Assembly (NCBI GenBank): GCA_020638955.1
Contig: JACKHO010000002.1
Span: 496,001-560,000, forward strand
DNA from: Planctomycetaceae bacterium
Lineage (GTDB): Bacteria; Planctomycetota; Planctomycetia; Planctomycetales; Planctomycetaceae
Reading direction: 5' to 3'
Length of the DNA stretch: 64,000 nt
Positions 18,292 to 27,277 of the stretch are shown here, one piece after another; the stretch's first letter is position 1, and every line of letters begins with the position of its first letter. The notes beneath the pieces are model-generated. The model was given only the letters and a program-made list of their open reading frames with translations, searched no databases and was not told where the DNA came from. The position numbers and the translations under genes are program-made.

Positions 18292-18612
18292 ATGATGGTT
18301 CCTGAACTTCTGAATTCCATGTCATTGTTAGCGGACGATCTTGAACGCGTCCCTCCTGAATTTCCTCCTGAGTTTGAAGGCCCCAGTTCGGGTTGGATTC
18401 CGTTCAGCGTTCTGACACTGCTCCTCTTCACATTTGCAATCTTACTTCTGTATTTTGTTCCGTCCTACATTGCACGAACTCGTCAGCATTTCTTTTGGCC
18501 ACAGATTCTGATTTTGAATATCCTCACAGGATGGACAGTTTTGGGCTGGATCGCGGCACTTGCTTGGGCACTTACGCCTCCTGAACGACCGAGTACGCTT
18601 CGAAAATTGTAG
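18292..18612 (+). CDS. Small membrane protein, superinfection-immunity (Imm_superinfect) family
   Basis: About 106 residues, with two hydrophobic helices: PFSVLTLLLFTFAILLLYFV and ILNILTGWTVLGWIAALAWAL. The second carries the GW-x-x-x-GW-x-x-ALxWA pattern of the Imm_superinfect family, named after phage T4 Imm, which blocks DNA entry by superinfecting phage. Cellular members are widespread and mostly of unknown role, so phage defence should not be assumed. The ATG at 18292 has GGAG about nine bases upstream; an adjacent ATG at 18295 is possible. The N-terminal 35 residues are acidic and Pro-rich (VPPEFPPEFEGP). The gene is alone on the plus strand within a pocket of inverted repeats. Confidence 0.72.
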   Translation: MMVPELLNSMSLLADDLERVPPEFPPEFEGPSSGWIPFSVLTLLLFTFAILLLYFVPSYIARTRQHFFWPQILILNILTGWTVLGWIAALAWALTPPERPSTLRKL

Positions 18613-18643
18613 CCGTACGTCACGGCGGGGCCACGGCGGGTGC

Positions 18644-18708
18644 CTGGGGTCAAACTGCTGAATAGGATCTGGGAAACGCACAAAGGGTGAACAGCAATTT
18701 GCCCCCAG
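18644..18708. repeat. 65-bp inverted repeat, CTGGGGTCAAACTGCTG type
   Basis: CTGGGGTCAAACTGCTG at 18644-18660 and CAGCAATTTGCCCCCAG at 18692-18708 are inverted repeats with 15 of 17 bases pairing. The element lies between the small membrane protein gene and the convergent SMI1/KNR4 gene. Its spacing and AT-rich centre suggest a dispersed palindromic element; it has no T-tract for a normal terminator. Confidence 0.6.
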
Positions 18709-18813
18709 TGAATTGGACGTTCAATTCGCCCTGTGGGCAATCTGTCGAACCGGACAAACTCAAGGGTAACGCAAATCGCGACAGATTGACCACAGCCACC
18801 CGCCGCCGCCACG

Positions 18814-19380
18814 TCATTCATCGATTGGTAGTAAATTGAGTTCTTCCGCGTCGTAACGATATCTACCAGCGTTGAGACTGTCGGCAAACTGCTCTAACCA
18901 ATCGCCAAAACTGACAGCAGAGACACACCTAGGCCCGGTTTCATGATTGAATTCGACTACCTGACCCAATCTTCCACCCACGTCTGGATCAAGGTCAATA
19001 AAGTCATGGTCGCCACTTCCATTTGAGGTAATTGGAACCCATTTGGCATTCCACCAATTCGGCTTTACCGGGCCAACCGGATGTGGCTTCATCTGATCAA
19101 ATGAACCACTTTCGGCCCACGCACACCAACGTGACCAATCCTTTTCGACCTGCTGAAGACGCGACACATCATAGCCGTATGGAAGTATGCCCGTATTTGC
19201 CGTTCCGTCGTAAAGCAAGTAGGTCTCTCGCACGTCTTCAGGTAGTTCTGTGCCTAGAATTGTTTCGAAGTGTTCGATTGCGGATTCATCAACGCCGGGG
19301 CTCAACTGAATCTCGCGTGAAGGTACATTCGCCTTGTACCAATTCAATATCCGATTCCAGTTTTGTCGAACTTTGGACAT
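18814..19380 (-). CDS. SMI1/KNR4-family protein
   Basis: 188 residues starting MSKVRQNWNRILNWYKANVP. The SMI1/KNR4 (SUKH) core is visible: GVDESAIEHFETILGTELPE, then VRETYLLYDGTANTGI, WVPITSNGSGDHDFIDLDP and GQVVEFNHETGPRCV, with a C-terminal helix SFGDWLEQFADSLNAG. Proteins of this superfamily often act as immunity proteins against contact-dependent or polymorphic toxins, and some have regulatory roles. No toxin gene is adjacent, so the product may be an orphan immunity protein. The start at 19380 excludes a long Arg-rich upstream extension that looks non-coding. It sits convergent with the superinfection-immunity-type gene and downstream of metF. Confidence 0.82.
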   Translation of the reverse strand: MSKVRQNWNRILNWYKANVPSREIQLSPGVDESAIEHFETILGTELPEDVRETYLLYDGTANTGILPYGYDVSRLQQVEKDWSRWCAWAESGSFDQMKPHPVGPVKPNWWNAKWVPITSNGSGDHDFIDLDPDVGGRLGQVVEFNHETGPRCVSAVSFGDWLEQFADSLNAGRYRYDAEELNLLPIDE

Positions 19381-19427
19381 ATAGACCTTATCTACTGAAC
19401 TGGTTCTTCGACGGGTGGCTGTGGCCA

Positions 19428-20306
19428 CTATCGCTGCGGAACAACTCCAAGTGCTTCGAGAATTCGGTCGCACGCTTCTGATTTGTTCAATGCGTAGAAG
19501 TGAATGCCGGGGACGCCCGCGCTGAGCAGTTCCGAACATTGTGCGATGGCATGTTCGACGCCAATTTCGAACTGTGCCTCGGCGTCGTCCTGGACGGCCT
19601 CCAGACGTGCAGCAAGGTCGGCAGGCATTTTTGCACCGCACATTGACGTGATGCGTTTGATGCGCGCGAATTCTGTGATGGGCATAATGCCCGGCACAAT
19701 GGGGATTTCAATGCCGCGGCTTCGGCATTCGTCCTGGAACGTGAAGAACGATTGGTTGTCGAAGAAGAGCTGTGTAAAAATGGCATCGGCTCCGGCGTCG
19801 ACTTTCCGTTTCAAGTTGTCGAGGTCGGTGGCCAGGTCTGGAGCTTCGTTGTGCTTCTCGGGATACCCGGCGACACCAATTCCCATTTGGGGTTGATGCT
19901 TGCGAATGAGTTCGACCAGTTCGTTGGCGTAACCCAGTCCGCCTTCGACTCGCTTGAATTCCTCCTGACCTTCGGGAGCATCTCCCCGGAGCGCCATGAT
20001 GTTTTTCACACCAGCCTGCACGGCGTATTCCAGCCACTCGACGAGTTCTTCACGGGTTGATCCCACGCAGGTGAAGTGGGCTGTCGCGGGAAGAGAGAAC
20101 CGCTGCTGAATCATTTGACACAGCTCGACGGTCCGCGTTCTTGTTGATCCGCCAGCCCCGTACGTGCAGGAGACGAACGCTGGGCGGAACGCGGCCAGAC
20201 GTTCGAGGTGCGTAATGAGTGCTTCGTCCCCTTTGGATGTTTTCGGGGGGAAGATTTCAATGGAAAGGGCAGGAGAACGCTGCTTCAGGATTTCAGGCAG
20301 ATACAT
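19428..20306 (-). CDS. metF: Methylenetetrahydrofolate reductase
   Basis: 292 residues, the usual size of the bacterial enzyme. It reduces 5,10-methylene-tetrahydrofolate to 5-methyl-tetrahydrofolate with FADH2 for methionine synthesis. Recognisable segments are [16 protein letters not shown] with the catalytic Glu, [55 protein letters not shown], and [15 protein letters not shown] with [12 protein letters not shown]. The C-terminus [14 protein letters not shown] also fits. Methionine synthase is not in the window. The leader of about 70 bases contains a small hairpin, but I see no match to a SAM or cobalamin riboswitch. Confidence 0.95.
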   Translation of the reverse strand: MYLPEILKQRSPALSIEIFPPKTSKGDEALITHLERLAAFRPAFVSCTYGAGGSTRTRTVELCQMIQQRFSLPATAHFTCVGSTREELVEWLEYAVQAGVKNIMALRGDAPEGQEEFKRVEGGLGYANELVELIRKHQPQMGIGVAGYPEKHNEAPDLATDLDNLKRKVDAGADAIFTQLFFDNQSFFTFQDECRSRGIEIPIVPGIMPITEFARIKRITSMCGAKMPADLAARLEAVQDDAEAQFEIGVEHAIAQCSELLSAGVPGIHFYALNKSEACDRILEALGVVPQR

Positions 20307-20350
20307 CGGTTTCTGTCATTTACGTGTTGGGTGACGTCGTTCGACCATTC

Positions 20351-20379
20351 ACTGGCGGGACTTTAGGGCGCACGCCAGT
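20351..20379 (-). promoter_or_regulatory. Small hairpin in the metF leader
   Basis: ACTGGCG at 20351-20357 and CGCCAGT at 20373-20379 form a perfect 7-bp stem with a 15-base loop, 45-73 bases upstream of the metF start on the leader side. No riboswitch consensus is matched. It may be a leader structure or a chance palindrome. Confidence 0.25.
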
Positions 20380-20459
20380 TGACAGACAAGGGGGGATGCC
20401 GGAATTGCCTGAAATCTGTCCTGAGCCGCACGAATTAGCCGGGATTACTCCTGAGATTT

Positions 20460-20599
20460 GTAGGGTGTGTGAAGCAAGTCGCCGCAAAATGGTGGGTTAC
20501 GTCCGCGCATCACTTGCCATAGAACTGACACCCTGTTTTTCAGGTTGAGTGACTTGCGTAACGCACCGACCTGATTGACGCGGACTTCACCCACCCTAC
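20460..20599. repeat. About 140-bp imperfect palindromic element, copy 2
   Basis: This copy begins GTAGGGTGTGTGAAGCAAGT and ends GCGGACTTCACCCACCCTAC. Internal blocks GGTGGGTTACGTCCGC and GACTTGCGTAACGCACCG match copy 1 at 7519-7659 in order and spacing. The two copies therefore belong to one family with inverted ends. It fills most of the gap between the PSP1-like gene and metF; the sequence outside it holds no gene that I can see. Confidence 0.75.
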
Positions 20600-20611
20600 A
20601 TGAAATCTGTG

Positions 20612-21148
20612 CTATCCGTGATGGCATCCACCCGAGCCACAACCGCCGCCACCTGAACCGCATCCTCCGCTTGTCGGCAGTGTCACCAGACCCGTGGCGG
20701 AAACAGGTTGAACTTCGATAACTCCGAATCCAGAGGCCGCTGCCTGAATGGCGAGTTTGGTGCAGTCGGGTCCGCGTTCATTGAGCACATAGAGGATTTC
20801 ACGGCTTTGGTCGAGTGTGAACTCGATTTCGATGAGCTGCAATTCGAGCTGCCACTGTTCGATTCGTTGTTCCCAGGCAGCGAAGCCTGCAGCAGCCCGT
20901 TGTTTGCATTGCTCGGCTTGTTCCAAGTCATCCTGACTCGTAGCACGCAGCGCTTTCCAGGCGGGAGGTTCTGGTTGCATCCTCGGTTCAACCGAGGGCT
21001 TTTCCCACTCCAGGAAAATTCCCAATTGAGGTCCACGGTCGGTCTGGACGACGAGCTGCTCCCCACGTTCAAACGAAGCATTCGCTGCAGCAGCGAAACG
21101 TGCCACTTCGGGAACAACTCCGTAACGAACAAGAGCAATCTGCTCCAT
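20612..21148 (-). CDS. PSP1/RicT-like protein with Gly/Cys-rich tail
   Basis: 178 residues. The body follows the PSP1 C-terminal domain of RicT/YaaT-type proteins: ALVRYGVVPEVARFAA, then RGEQLVVQTDRGPQLG, the helical part starting ATSQDDLEQAEQCKQRAAA, and LIEIEFTLDQSREILYVLNE. In Bacillus, RicT forms an iron-sulfur complex with RicA and RicF that affects RNA maturation. Here the C-terminus departs from the family: it ends in GGCGSGGGGCGSGGCHHG, with three cysteines and two histidines in a Gly/Ser linker. This could bind metal or an iron-sulfur cluster, but that is inference. It follows the adenosine kinase gene after only 5 bp, so the two are probably cotranscribed. Confidence 0.72.
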   Translation of the reverse strand: MEQIALVRYGVVPEVARFAAAANASFERGEQLVVQTDRGPQLGIFLEWEKPSVEPRMQPEPPAWKALRATSQDDLEQAEQCKQRAAAGFAAWEQRIEQWQLELQLIEIEFTLDQSREILYVLNERGPDCTKLAIQAAASGFGVIEVQPVSATGLVTLPTSGGCGSGGGGCGSGGCHHG

Positions 21149-21153
21149 TGCAT

Positions 21154-22137
21154 TTACTCCATGAGTGCCTGGATGTCAGCTTCAGTGAAGCGATTCTTGA
21201 GCCGTGCTCCAAGCTGGCTGACAATACGACCCGCCGCGTGTGAGGCCAAGTGCCCCGCCTGTTTCCAGCTCATGCCGTTGGTGATGCCGTACAGAATTCC
21301 GGCAGCATACATGTCGCCGGCCCCGGTGGTGTCGATGGCTTTCACGGGTACGCCTTCAATGGGAATGGTTTCCCCTTCGTGCATTAGGATGGAGCCATCT
21401 CCGCCGAGAGTCAGAGCTACGTTCTCTGCGTGACGATGAATTTCGTGCGCACAGTCCACAGCGTCATGTTTACCAGTGAGTGCCCGAGCTTCTTCGAGGT
21501 TGCAGAACAACAAGTCCACCGGACCTTCAATGAGCTTGATAAACTCGTCGCGGTGATACTGAATGAGGAACGGATCGGAGACGGTGAACGCCACCTTCAC
21601 TCCGTTTCGCTTGGCGACTTCAATGGCCTTGAGTGCGGCAGTCCGCGTCGGTTCGCCGGCAAACAGGTAGCCTTCCACGTAGACGTACTTTGCTTCGCGC
21701 AGTTCGGCTTCGACGATGTCATCGGGGCTGAGCGTCGCGGAAACGCCCAGGCTAGTGAGCATGGTACGCTGTGCATCATCGGTGATGAGCACAACGCAGG
21801 TGCCGCTCTGTCCCTCAGAGGGTTGCACTTCAATGCGGACGCCGAGTTTTCGCATGTCGTCCAGGAAGAACTGGCCGACTTCATCTTGTCCCACTTTGCC
21901 AACGTAGGCAGCGCGGCCACCGAAGTCGGCGACACCGACAATCGTGTTGGCGGCCGATCCCCCGGCACAGCGATTCACCGACATACCAGAGATTTTCCCC
22001 AGCACCTGTTGCTGAGTTTCTTCGTCGACCAAGGTCATAATCCCCTTGGCGAACTTCAGCGTTTCCAGTGTCTCATCTGAGACGCTGACCTGCATGTCGA
22101 CCAGCGCATTGCCGACTCCGTAGACATCCAATGACAC
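21154..22137 (-). CDS. PfkB-family carbohydrate kinase, probable adenosine kinase
   Basis: 327 residues with the two PfkB signatures: [20 protein letters not shown] near residue 55 and [19 protein letters not shown] near residue 275, where the Asp of GAGD is the catalytic base. The opening [20 protein letters not shown] and the lid region are of the adenosine kinase/ribokinase type common in Planctomycetes and Bacteroidetes. It would phosphorylate adenosine, or less likely inosine or a sugar, with ATP in the cytoplasm. The next gene (PSP1-like) starts 5 bp after the stop. Confidence 0.88.
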   Translation of the reverse strand: MSLDVYGVGNALVDMQVSVSDETLETLKFAKGIMTLVDEETQQQVLGKISGMSVNRCAGGSAANTIVGVADFGGRAAYVGKVGQDEVGQFFLDDMRKLGVRIEVQPSEGQSGTCVVLITDDAQRTMLTSLGVSATLSPDDIVEAELREAKYVYVEGYLFAGEPTRTAALKAIEVAKRNGVKVAFTVSDPFLIQYHRDEFIKLIEGPVDLLFCNLEEARALTGKHDAVDCAHEIHRHAENVALTLGGDGSILMHEGETIPIEGVPVKAIDTTGAGDMYAAGILYGITNGMSWKQAGHLASHAAGRIVSQLGARLKNRFTEADIQALME

Positions 22138-22249
22138 AGTACGTTTCCTTGATTAAGTGCGCAGGAAATCCTGGGCACGTGGTGTGCGTTGAGTAGACGC
22201 TCGAACTTTCGCAGAAGCGGTCCGCACAGCGAACCCTACGTAGTTGCAA

Positions 22250-23854
22250 CTAGCCGATGATTTCGGGATCGGTTTCGGGAGCGGCGTCGCTATCGGGATC
22301 GAACCACTCTGGTTTGAACACAATTCGCTTCTGATGTTCCATCGCGAGGTTTGCGGTGAGCGCCATAATGGCGTCGGCCATGGCGACAACACCGTTGCAG
22401 CGAAGACCACCTTCGGCCGTTGGCCGTGGTTTTCCGTTGGGCCAGTAGTTTGGTCCATGATTACGAATGGAGAAGGCGAAGTGTTCCATTTCTTCGCGGT
22501 AGCCGCGGCTGACATTGTCCGCCCAGTTGGGACCGCCAGAAGCGCCTTTCGCTGCACCGGAACTGGTTTCGTACGCCTCGAGTTGTGGACCGCCGCCACC
22601 GGCCGATCCGGTAACGATCCACAAACGCTGATCGGGCCCACCGCCGGTACTGCCGCGGCCATCTTCCTTCCACAGCATGGCTTCCTTCTCGGTCTTCATG
22701 AACAGGGTGCCACGGCTGCCGTACACGATTTCGCCGTAAGGCTCGAACTTGTTCGTGTTCATCGACGAGTAGGTGACAACGCACTTGTCGCGATTGTTCT
22801 CCTTGAAGTTCTTCCCCGGAAATTCGAATGTGACATAGATGTGGTCGTCGATTTCACGGTCGTCGTCCCACTTGTCTTCTGGTCCAACGTGTTTGATGCC
22901 GTAGAAGTTCTTGCCACCATATCCCTGCACGGCGATAGGATGCACCTTACCGAGGAAAATGCTGGCCGCGTCCATTTGGTGGCTACCAAGTTCAGCCATC
23001 AAACCGCCACCGGTGCTGTTATAGAGACGCCAGTTCACGAGTTGATTCACGTCGTTGAACTTGAATTCCGACAGGTCCTTGCCACCCAGCGATGCCTCGT
23101 CGGCCTTCGGCACAGACTTCCGCCAGCTGTCGCCGGCCGGGAAGCTGTTGTTCCGGTGCCATTGAGCACGAATGTATTTGATGTCGCCGAGCGCACCACT
23201 TTGGACGATGCTGTTGGCGTTATCGTACAGCACGCTGTAGTGACGTTGGTGACCAACAGCCAGGAGTAGGTTCTTTTCCTTAGCCTTGCGGATCATGTTC
23301 TTGCAGGCGGTGACCGTGCGGGCCATGAGCTTCTCGGTCAGCACGTGGAGTCCAGCTTCGAGACAGTCCAGTGCAATAGGCTCATGCGAAACGAGCGGTG
23401 TGGCGATGACCACGGCTTCGATTCCCAACTCGTCCTTATGCTCAAGTAGCTCTTTGTGACTTGCGAACTGCTTGATGTTCTTCGCGCGGTCGGCACCCAG
23501 CTTGCGGACCAGACCAATGCGAACGTCGTTGGGGTCTCCTTTGAATGCGCGTTCGCGGTTGGTGGGACGCAAGTCCGCAATTGCGACGACGTCGAAATAA
23601 TTCTCAGGGTGCTCCGTCAGCAGGATGTTGCCTTCGTCACCCGTACCGATGAAGGCGACTTTAACACGGTCGCTTTCCGCCAGCGCTTCGTAGCCGAAGT
23701 AGGCAATCCCTAGGCCGGCGCCTGTGGCTGCAGCAGCTTTGATGGCATCGCGACGTGTGACTTTTGTTGGGTTTTCTTCAGTGTTCATAAGCGTGTTTAC
23801 GGAATCAGCAAAGTTCTCTTTGCCAATCTGTTCCTGTTCTGGTGTCAGCGCCAT
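22250..23854 (-). CDS. Gfo/Idh/MocA-family oxidoreductase, Tat-type leader
   Basis: 534 residues. After about 35 residues there is a twin-arginine stretch ([16 protein letters not shown]) and then the dinucleotide-binding fold [16 protein letters not shown]. Further landmarks are [39 protein letters not shown] and [15 protein letters not shown], the last around the catalytic His region of the family. The C-terminal alpha/beta domain includes [16 protein letters not shown]. The presence of leader-like residues well inside the N-terminus is unusual; the first 35 residues are charged rather than leader-like, so export should be tested. It likely oxidises or epimerises a sugar or polyol with NAD(P). 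Start ATG 23854. Confidence 0.87.
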   Translation of the reverse strand: MALTPEQEQIGKENFADSVNTLMNTEENPTKVTRRDAIKAAAATGAGLGIAYFGYEALAESDRVKVAFIGTGDEGNILLTEHPENYFDVVAIADLRPTNRERAFKGDPNDVRIGLVRKLGADRAKNIKQFASHKELLEHKDELGIEAVVIATPLVSHEPIALDCLEAGLHVLTEKLMARTVTACKNMIRKAKEKNLLLAVGHQRHYSVLYDNANSIVQSGALGDIKYIRAQWHRNNSFPAGDSWRKSVPKADEASLGGKDLSEFKFNDVNQLVNWRLYNSTGGGLMAELGSHQMDAASIFLGKVHPIAVQGYGGKNFYGIKHVGPEDKWDDDREIDDHIYVTFEFPGKNFKENNRDKCVVTYSSMNTNKFEPYGEIVYGSRGTLFMKTEKEAMLWKEDGRGSTGGGPDQRLWIVTGSAGGGGPQLEAYETSSGAAKGASGGPNWADNVSRGYREEMEHFAFSIRNHGPNYWPNGKPRPTAEGGLRCNGVVAMADAIMALTANLAMEHQKRIVFKPEWFDPDSDAAPETDPEIIG

Positions 23855-24106
23855 TTCCACTCTCACATCGTTCTCGGCCCGTCGAGGTGCGAAGTTACCG
23901 GGTGGGGCAACTCGCGGGATCGGGCTGAATGTCTGTTGCTATTCCCACGATTGTAACAGACCATGGACCGGAAGTAAGGGGGTTGACCGCAAATGTGCCA
24001 GCTCATGGGGGCCGTTGTGAGGCCTCTCCGCAGATTCCGTATTTCCCCACCTGTTTGAGTAATTTGAGGTCCAGTCCGGCCCGTGCAGTGGCTGGGGCAG
24101 AGTGTC

Positions 24107-25219
24107 ATGAATTCCCCGTCATCCCCTCACAAAATTGCATTTTGCATTACTGAGCTCGACCGGGGTGGGGCGGAGCAGGCACTGGTCGAAATCGTGACAC
24201 GCCTGCCGAGGGAACACTGGACGCCGCGTGTTATTTGTCTGGGTCCACGGGGACCACTGGCCGAACCCTTGGAAAATGCCGGAATTCCCGTTGATTCTCT
24301 GGGAGCTAAGTCGCGCTGGGATGCCTTGGTCATCAATCGTTTGCGGCGAAATCTGGCGGAAAACCGGCCGGAAATCCTGCAAACATTCCTGTTTCACGCC
24401 AATGTTGCCGGGCGAATGGCCGGGTGGCTGGCTGGCGTGCCGAATGTAATTAGCGGATTTCGGGTAGCCGAACGTGAGAAGCGATGGCACAACTGGGTTG
24501 ACGGTTGGACCATTCGGCTGGCGCGGCATCATGTCGCTGTGAGCAAAGGAGTTGCGGAATTCGTTCAGTCCCAATTTCGCCTGCCGTCGGACCGTCTCAC
24601 CGTGATCCCCAACGGTGTTGATTGCGAGACATATCGGAACGCGAAACCACACGACTGGACACAACTGGGCCTTTCCCGTAATGCCAAAGTCATTCTCGCT
24701 GCCGGACGGCTGCATCCTCAGAAGGGGTTCGCAGATCTCATAGAAGCAGCCACACCGCTGCTGAAGGAGTTCCCGGACTGGTGCATGGTCATTGCCGGAG
24801 AAGGGGCACAGCGGGACTCCCTCCAGTCTCAAATCGACTATTCCGGCATGAGAGGAAGGATTCTCCTGCCTGGTTGGGTCGACGACCTTCCGGGGTACTT
24901 TCGAGCGGCCCCTCTGTTCGTACTCTCCTCCCATTGGGAAGGGATGCCAAACGTGTTGCTGCAGGCCATTGCGGCCGGTGTTCCGGTCGTTGCAACCGCA
25001 GTTGAGGGAGTCGACGAATTATTGGGCGAACTGGCTCCGGAGGCGCTCGTTAAGCCTCACTCGGTAGACGAGTTACGCCAAAAGATCAGGGCGCAAATTG
25101 TGGCCTCGGGGACCAGTGGAGCCAGCACTAATGAACTGCAAGCTATTGTGCAAAAACAGTTTACGTGGAATTCAGTGGCGCAGGAGTATCACGAGCTGTA
25201 TTTGAAATTCGTAAACTAG
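24107..25219 (+). CDS. Family 4 glycosyltransferase
   Basis: 370 residues of GT-B fold. The N-terminal domain has ITELDRGGAEQALVEIVTRL and an LQTFLFHANVAGRMAGWLAG region. The linker and second domain carry VSKGVAEFVQS, LTVIPNGVDCETY, VILAAGRLHPQKGFADLIEA, ILLPGWVDDLPGYFRAAPLF and the donor-binding SSHWEGMPNVLLQAIAAGVP with the EX7E arrangement of the retaining GT4 family. It would transfer a sugar from a nucleotide sugar to a glycan or lipid in the cytoplasm. The ATG at 24107 is preferred to 24083 because conserved sequence starts immediately after it. It stands alone, divergent from the Gfo/Idh/MocA gene. Confidence 0.87.
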   Translation: MNSPSSPHKIAFCITELDRGGAEQALVEIVTRLPREHWTPRVICLGPRGPLAEPLENAGIPVDSLGAKSRWDALVINRLRRNLAENRPEILQTFLFHANVAGRMAGWLAGVPNVISGFRVAEREKRWHNWVDGWTIRLARHHVAVSKGVAEFVQSQFRLPSDRLTVIPNGVDCETYRNAKPHDWTQLGLSRNAKVILAAGRLHPQKGFADLIEAATPLLKEFPDWCMVIAGEGAQRDSLQSQIDYSGMRGRILLPGWVDDLPGYFRAAPLFVLSSHWEGMPNVLLQAIAAGVPVVATAVEGVDELLGELAPEALVKPHSVDELRQKIRAQIVASGTSGASTNELQAIVQKQFTWNSVAQEYHELYLKFVN

Positions 25220-25927
25220 GGCGAGAATCGGCAGGGATTTCCGGCCGAGCGGGTCGCGTGCCAAACGGTCAGAAAAAAAGTGGAAACTTCCAATTCCAAG
25301 CTACTCAACAACCTTCGTCCAATGACGTCCCAAGTTGACAGCTGAGGGACAGAATCGCGATTGACGCAGATGGGTTCTCGGGTATCTTTGGGGCACAAGT
25401 GGGGGTCGTGAGGAAAAGCGGTCGCTGACTCGGAAACGGGTGAGTGACTTAGTTGGAAAGACTTTTCCTAAGACCATGGAAGTTGGCTCAAACTACGCCC
25501 TCACAGGGAATGTCCAGATTTCGTCGATCCCAATGGAAGTTGGGAAAGCGAGTGCTGTTGTCTTTTGTTCGCTGGTGCAGCGTTCTGGCGAAGATTTTTT
25601 ACACTCATTTTGCGTACCCGGTGCGCGCTGTGAAAGGTGCGCGCCGATAACTTGGAAAACAGGATTCTCCGCCTGCTACCGGGCATGCGGAACTGGTGGT
25701 TCATGACGACCACCGAAAAACTGGTCGGGTTCGGCTCCTTCTCCCGGCCCTTAGGCATTCTCCCACGTTCGGCGTCACGATGTCGCTTGGGAGGATGCCT
25801 GTTTTCTTTTGTGCTCCGCTCTCTTTGTGGAATGAATGGGCGACCGGTAAACTGCGGCACCCGTTGAGGTGGCAACGCTCCGCCCCGGGGCAACTCGCGA
25901 AAAATTTCAAGCAAGGAAACCTGAAGA
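25220..25927. other. 708-bp intergenic region with no convincing gene
   Basis: Nothing between the glycosyltransferase stop and the propeller gene start reads as a normal protein. Direct repeats of GGTGCGCGC occur near 25620-25650. A terminator-like hairpin at 25753-25811 lies about 120 bases before the propeller gene and is listed separately. A GTG-started open frame at 25440-25706 and the ATG frames overlapping it have no recognisable features. The stretch may be a long leader, a small RNA gene or remnant sequence. Confidence 0.5.
25753..25811 (+). terminator. Terminator-like hairpin upstream of a propeller gene
   Basis: AGGCATTCTCCCA at 25753-25765 pairs with TGGGAGGATGCCT at 25788-25800, a 13-bp stem with one mismatch, and is followed by GTTTTCTTTTG. 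That is the form of an intrinsic terminator on the plus strand. The nearest upstream gene ends more than 530 bases away and the next gene starts about 117 bases later, so the hairpin may end an unannotated short transcript or work as an attenuator. Confidence 0.55.
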
Positions 25928-27202
25928 ATGACATCATTACTGAAGAGGCTGGCATGGATTCCGTGCTGTGCCGTTTTGGCCAGTTCGCTGTTCGCCGCCG
26001 ACTGGCCGCAGTGGCGCGGCCCGAATCGTGACGGGAAAGCACTGGAAAAAGGCCTGAAACTCGACTGGAGCAAGGGCGAGCCCAAGCATCTCTGGACCAT
26101 CGCGGGGGTGGGTGGGGGCTATGCCAGTCTCGCCGTTGTGAATCAACGGATTTACACGACGGGCAATCTCGAAGCAGGGCAGGGGGTCACCTGTCTCGAT
26201 GCGAAAACCGGCGACCTCATTTGGTCGACACCTGTTACGGAAAACGCGCCAAAACACGGATATGAAGGTTCCCGCTGTACCCCCACCATCGACGGAGACT
26301 CCCTGTACGTCGTGACGTCGGACGGACAAATTGCGTGCCTGAATTCGGCCGACGGGGAAGTTGTGTGGCGTCGCAACTTCAAAGAATTCGGCGGCAAGAT
26401 GATGTCGGTCTGGGGATTCTCTGAGTCTCCACTCGTTGATGGCGACCTTGTCCTCTGCACTCCAGGCGGCCAGGAGGCCATGATTGTGGCGCTCAAAAAG
26501 TCCTCTGGGGAAGAGGTGTGGCGTTCCGCTGTTCCCGAACTGGGAGAAGCTGGCAAAGACGGTGCTGGTTACTCGTCTATCGTGATTTCGAACGGTGCTG
26601 GCGTGAAGCAGTACGTCACACTCGTTGGACGCGGCGTCGTCAGCGTGCGTGCTTCTGATGGTAAATTCCTGTGGGGATACAATCCCGTCGCGAATGGAAC
26701 AGCCAACATTCCCACACCACTTCCGCTAGGTGACTTCATTTTCGCTTCAAGTGGTTATGGAACTGGCGCGGCACTGCTCGAACTCAAGGCCGATGGAAAC
26801 GGCGGTGTGAAGGCGGTGGAGAAGTACTTCCTCGATGCCAAGACGTTTCAGAACCATCACGGCGGCATGATTGTGGACGGCGAATTCATTTACGCCGGGC
26901 ATCAGCACAACAAAGGCTTCCCCATTTGTCTCCACTGGCCATCTGGCGAAGTGAAGTGGACGGATGACCCACGTGAACGGAAGTGGGATGGTTCGGCGGC
27001 AGTAACCTACGTGAACGGTCAACTGCTGTTCCGCTACGAAAATGGTGTGCTGGCACTCGTTGCTGCGACACCCGAAGGCTTCAAGTCTACGGGTGCGTTC
27101 ACTCCGGTTTATCAGGAGGGGAAGAGCTGGTCGCATCCTGTTGTGGTTGGCGACAAGCTCTACCTGCGTGAGCAAAACAAGTTGATGTGCTATCAACTCT
27201 AA
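25928..27202 (+). CDS. Secreted PQQ-type beta-propeller protein
   Basis: 424 residues with a signal peptide (LAWIPCCAVLASSLFA) followed directly by DWPQWRGPNRDGKALEKG, the planctomycete WRGP opening. Propeller repeats include VTCLDAKTGDLIWSTPV, IACLNSADGEVVWRRNF, VALKKSSGEEVWRSAV and VSVRASDGKFLWGYNP. The family resembles BamB and the beta-propeller of quinoproteins, but catalytic PQQ-binding residues are not evident. It would be exported to the periplasm. An intrinsic terminator follows within 30 bp of the stop, and the next gene is convergent. Confidence 0.85.
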   Translation: MTSLLKRLAWIPCCAVLASSLFAADWPQWRGPNRDGKALEKGLKLDWSKGEPKHLWTIAGVGGGYASLAVVNQRIYTTGNLEAGQGVTCLDAKTGDLIWSTPVTENAPKHGYEGSRCTPTIDGDSLYVVTSDGQIACLNSADGEVVWRRNFKEFGGKMMSVWGFSESPLVDGDLVLCTPGGQEAMIVALKKSSGEEVWRSAVPELGEAGKDGAGYSSIVISNGAGVKQYVTLVGRGVVSVRASDGKFLWGYNPVANGTANIPTPLPLGDFIFASSGYGTGAALLELKADGNGGVKAVEKYFLDAKTFQNHHGGMIVDGEFIYAGHQHNKGFPICLHWPSGEVKWTDDPRERKWDGSAAVTYVNGQLLFRYENGVLALVAATPEGFKSTGAFTPVYQEGKSWSHPVVVGDKLYLREQNKLMCYQL

Positions 27203-27230
27203 GCGGCAAACGTAATCTGATGGTTTCAGT

Positions 27231-27277
27231 CATCCCCGGTCTGGTGCAGCAATGCTCTTCAGGCCGGGGATGTTTTT
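27231..27277 (+). terminator. Intrinsic terminator of the propeller gene
   Basis: CATCCCCGG at 27231-27239 and CCGGGGATG at 27264-27272 form a perfect 9-bp stem and are followed by TTTTT at 27273-27277. The run ends immediately before the stop codon of the convergent 1528-residue protein gene, so the terminator fills the gap between the two genes. Confidence 0.8.

Noticed and set aside
18292..19380. The superinfection-immunity and SMI1-type genes as a phage defence system.
   Set aside because: The genes are convergent, not an operon, and both families have many members without a defence role; no toxin or nuclease gene is adjacent.
20307..20460. The leader region of metF was examined for a SAM, SAH or cobalamin riboswitch.
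   Set aside because: Only a small hairpin is visible and the conserved core sequences of these riboswitches are missing.
25440..25706. An 88-codon open frame with a GTG start before the propeller gene.
   Set aside because: Competing open frames in other phases overlap it, no ribosome site is clear and the residues show no pattern.
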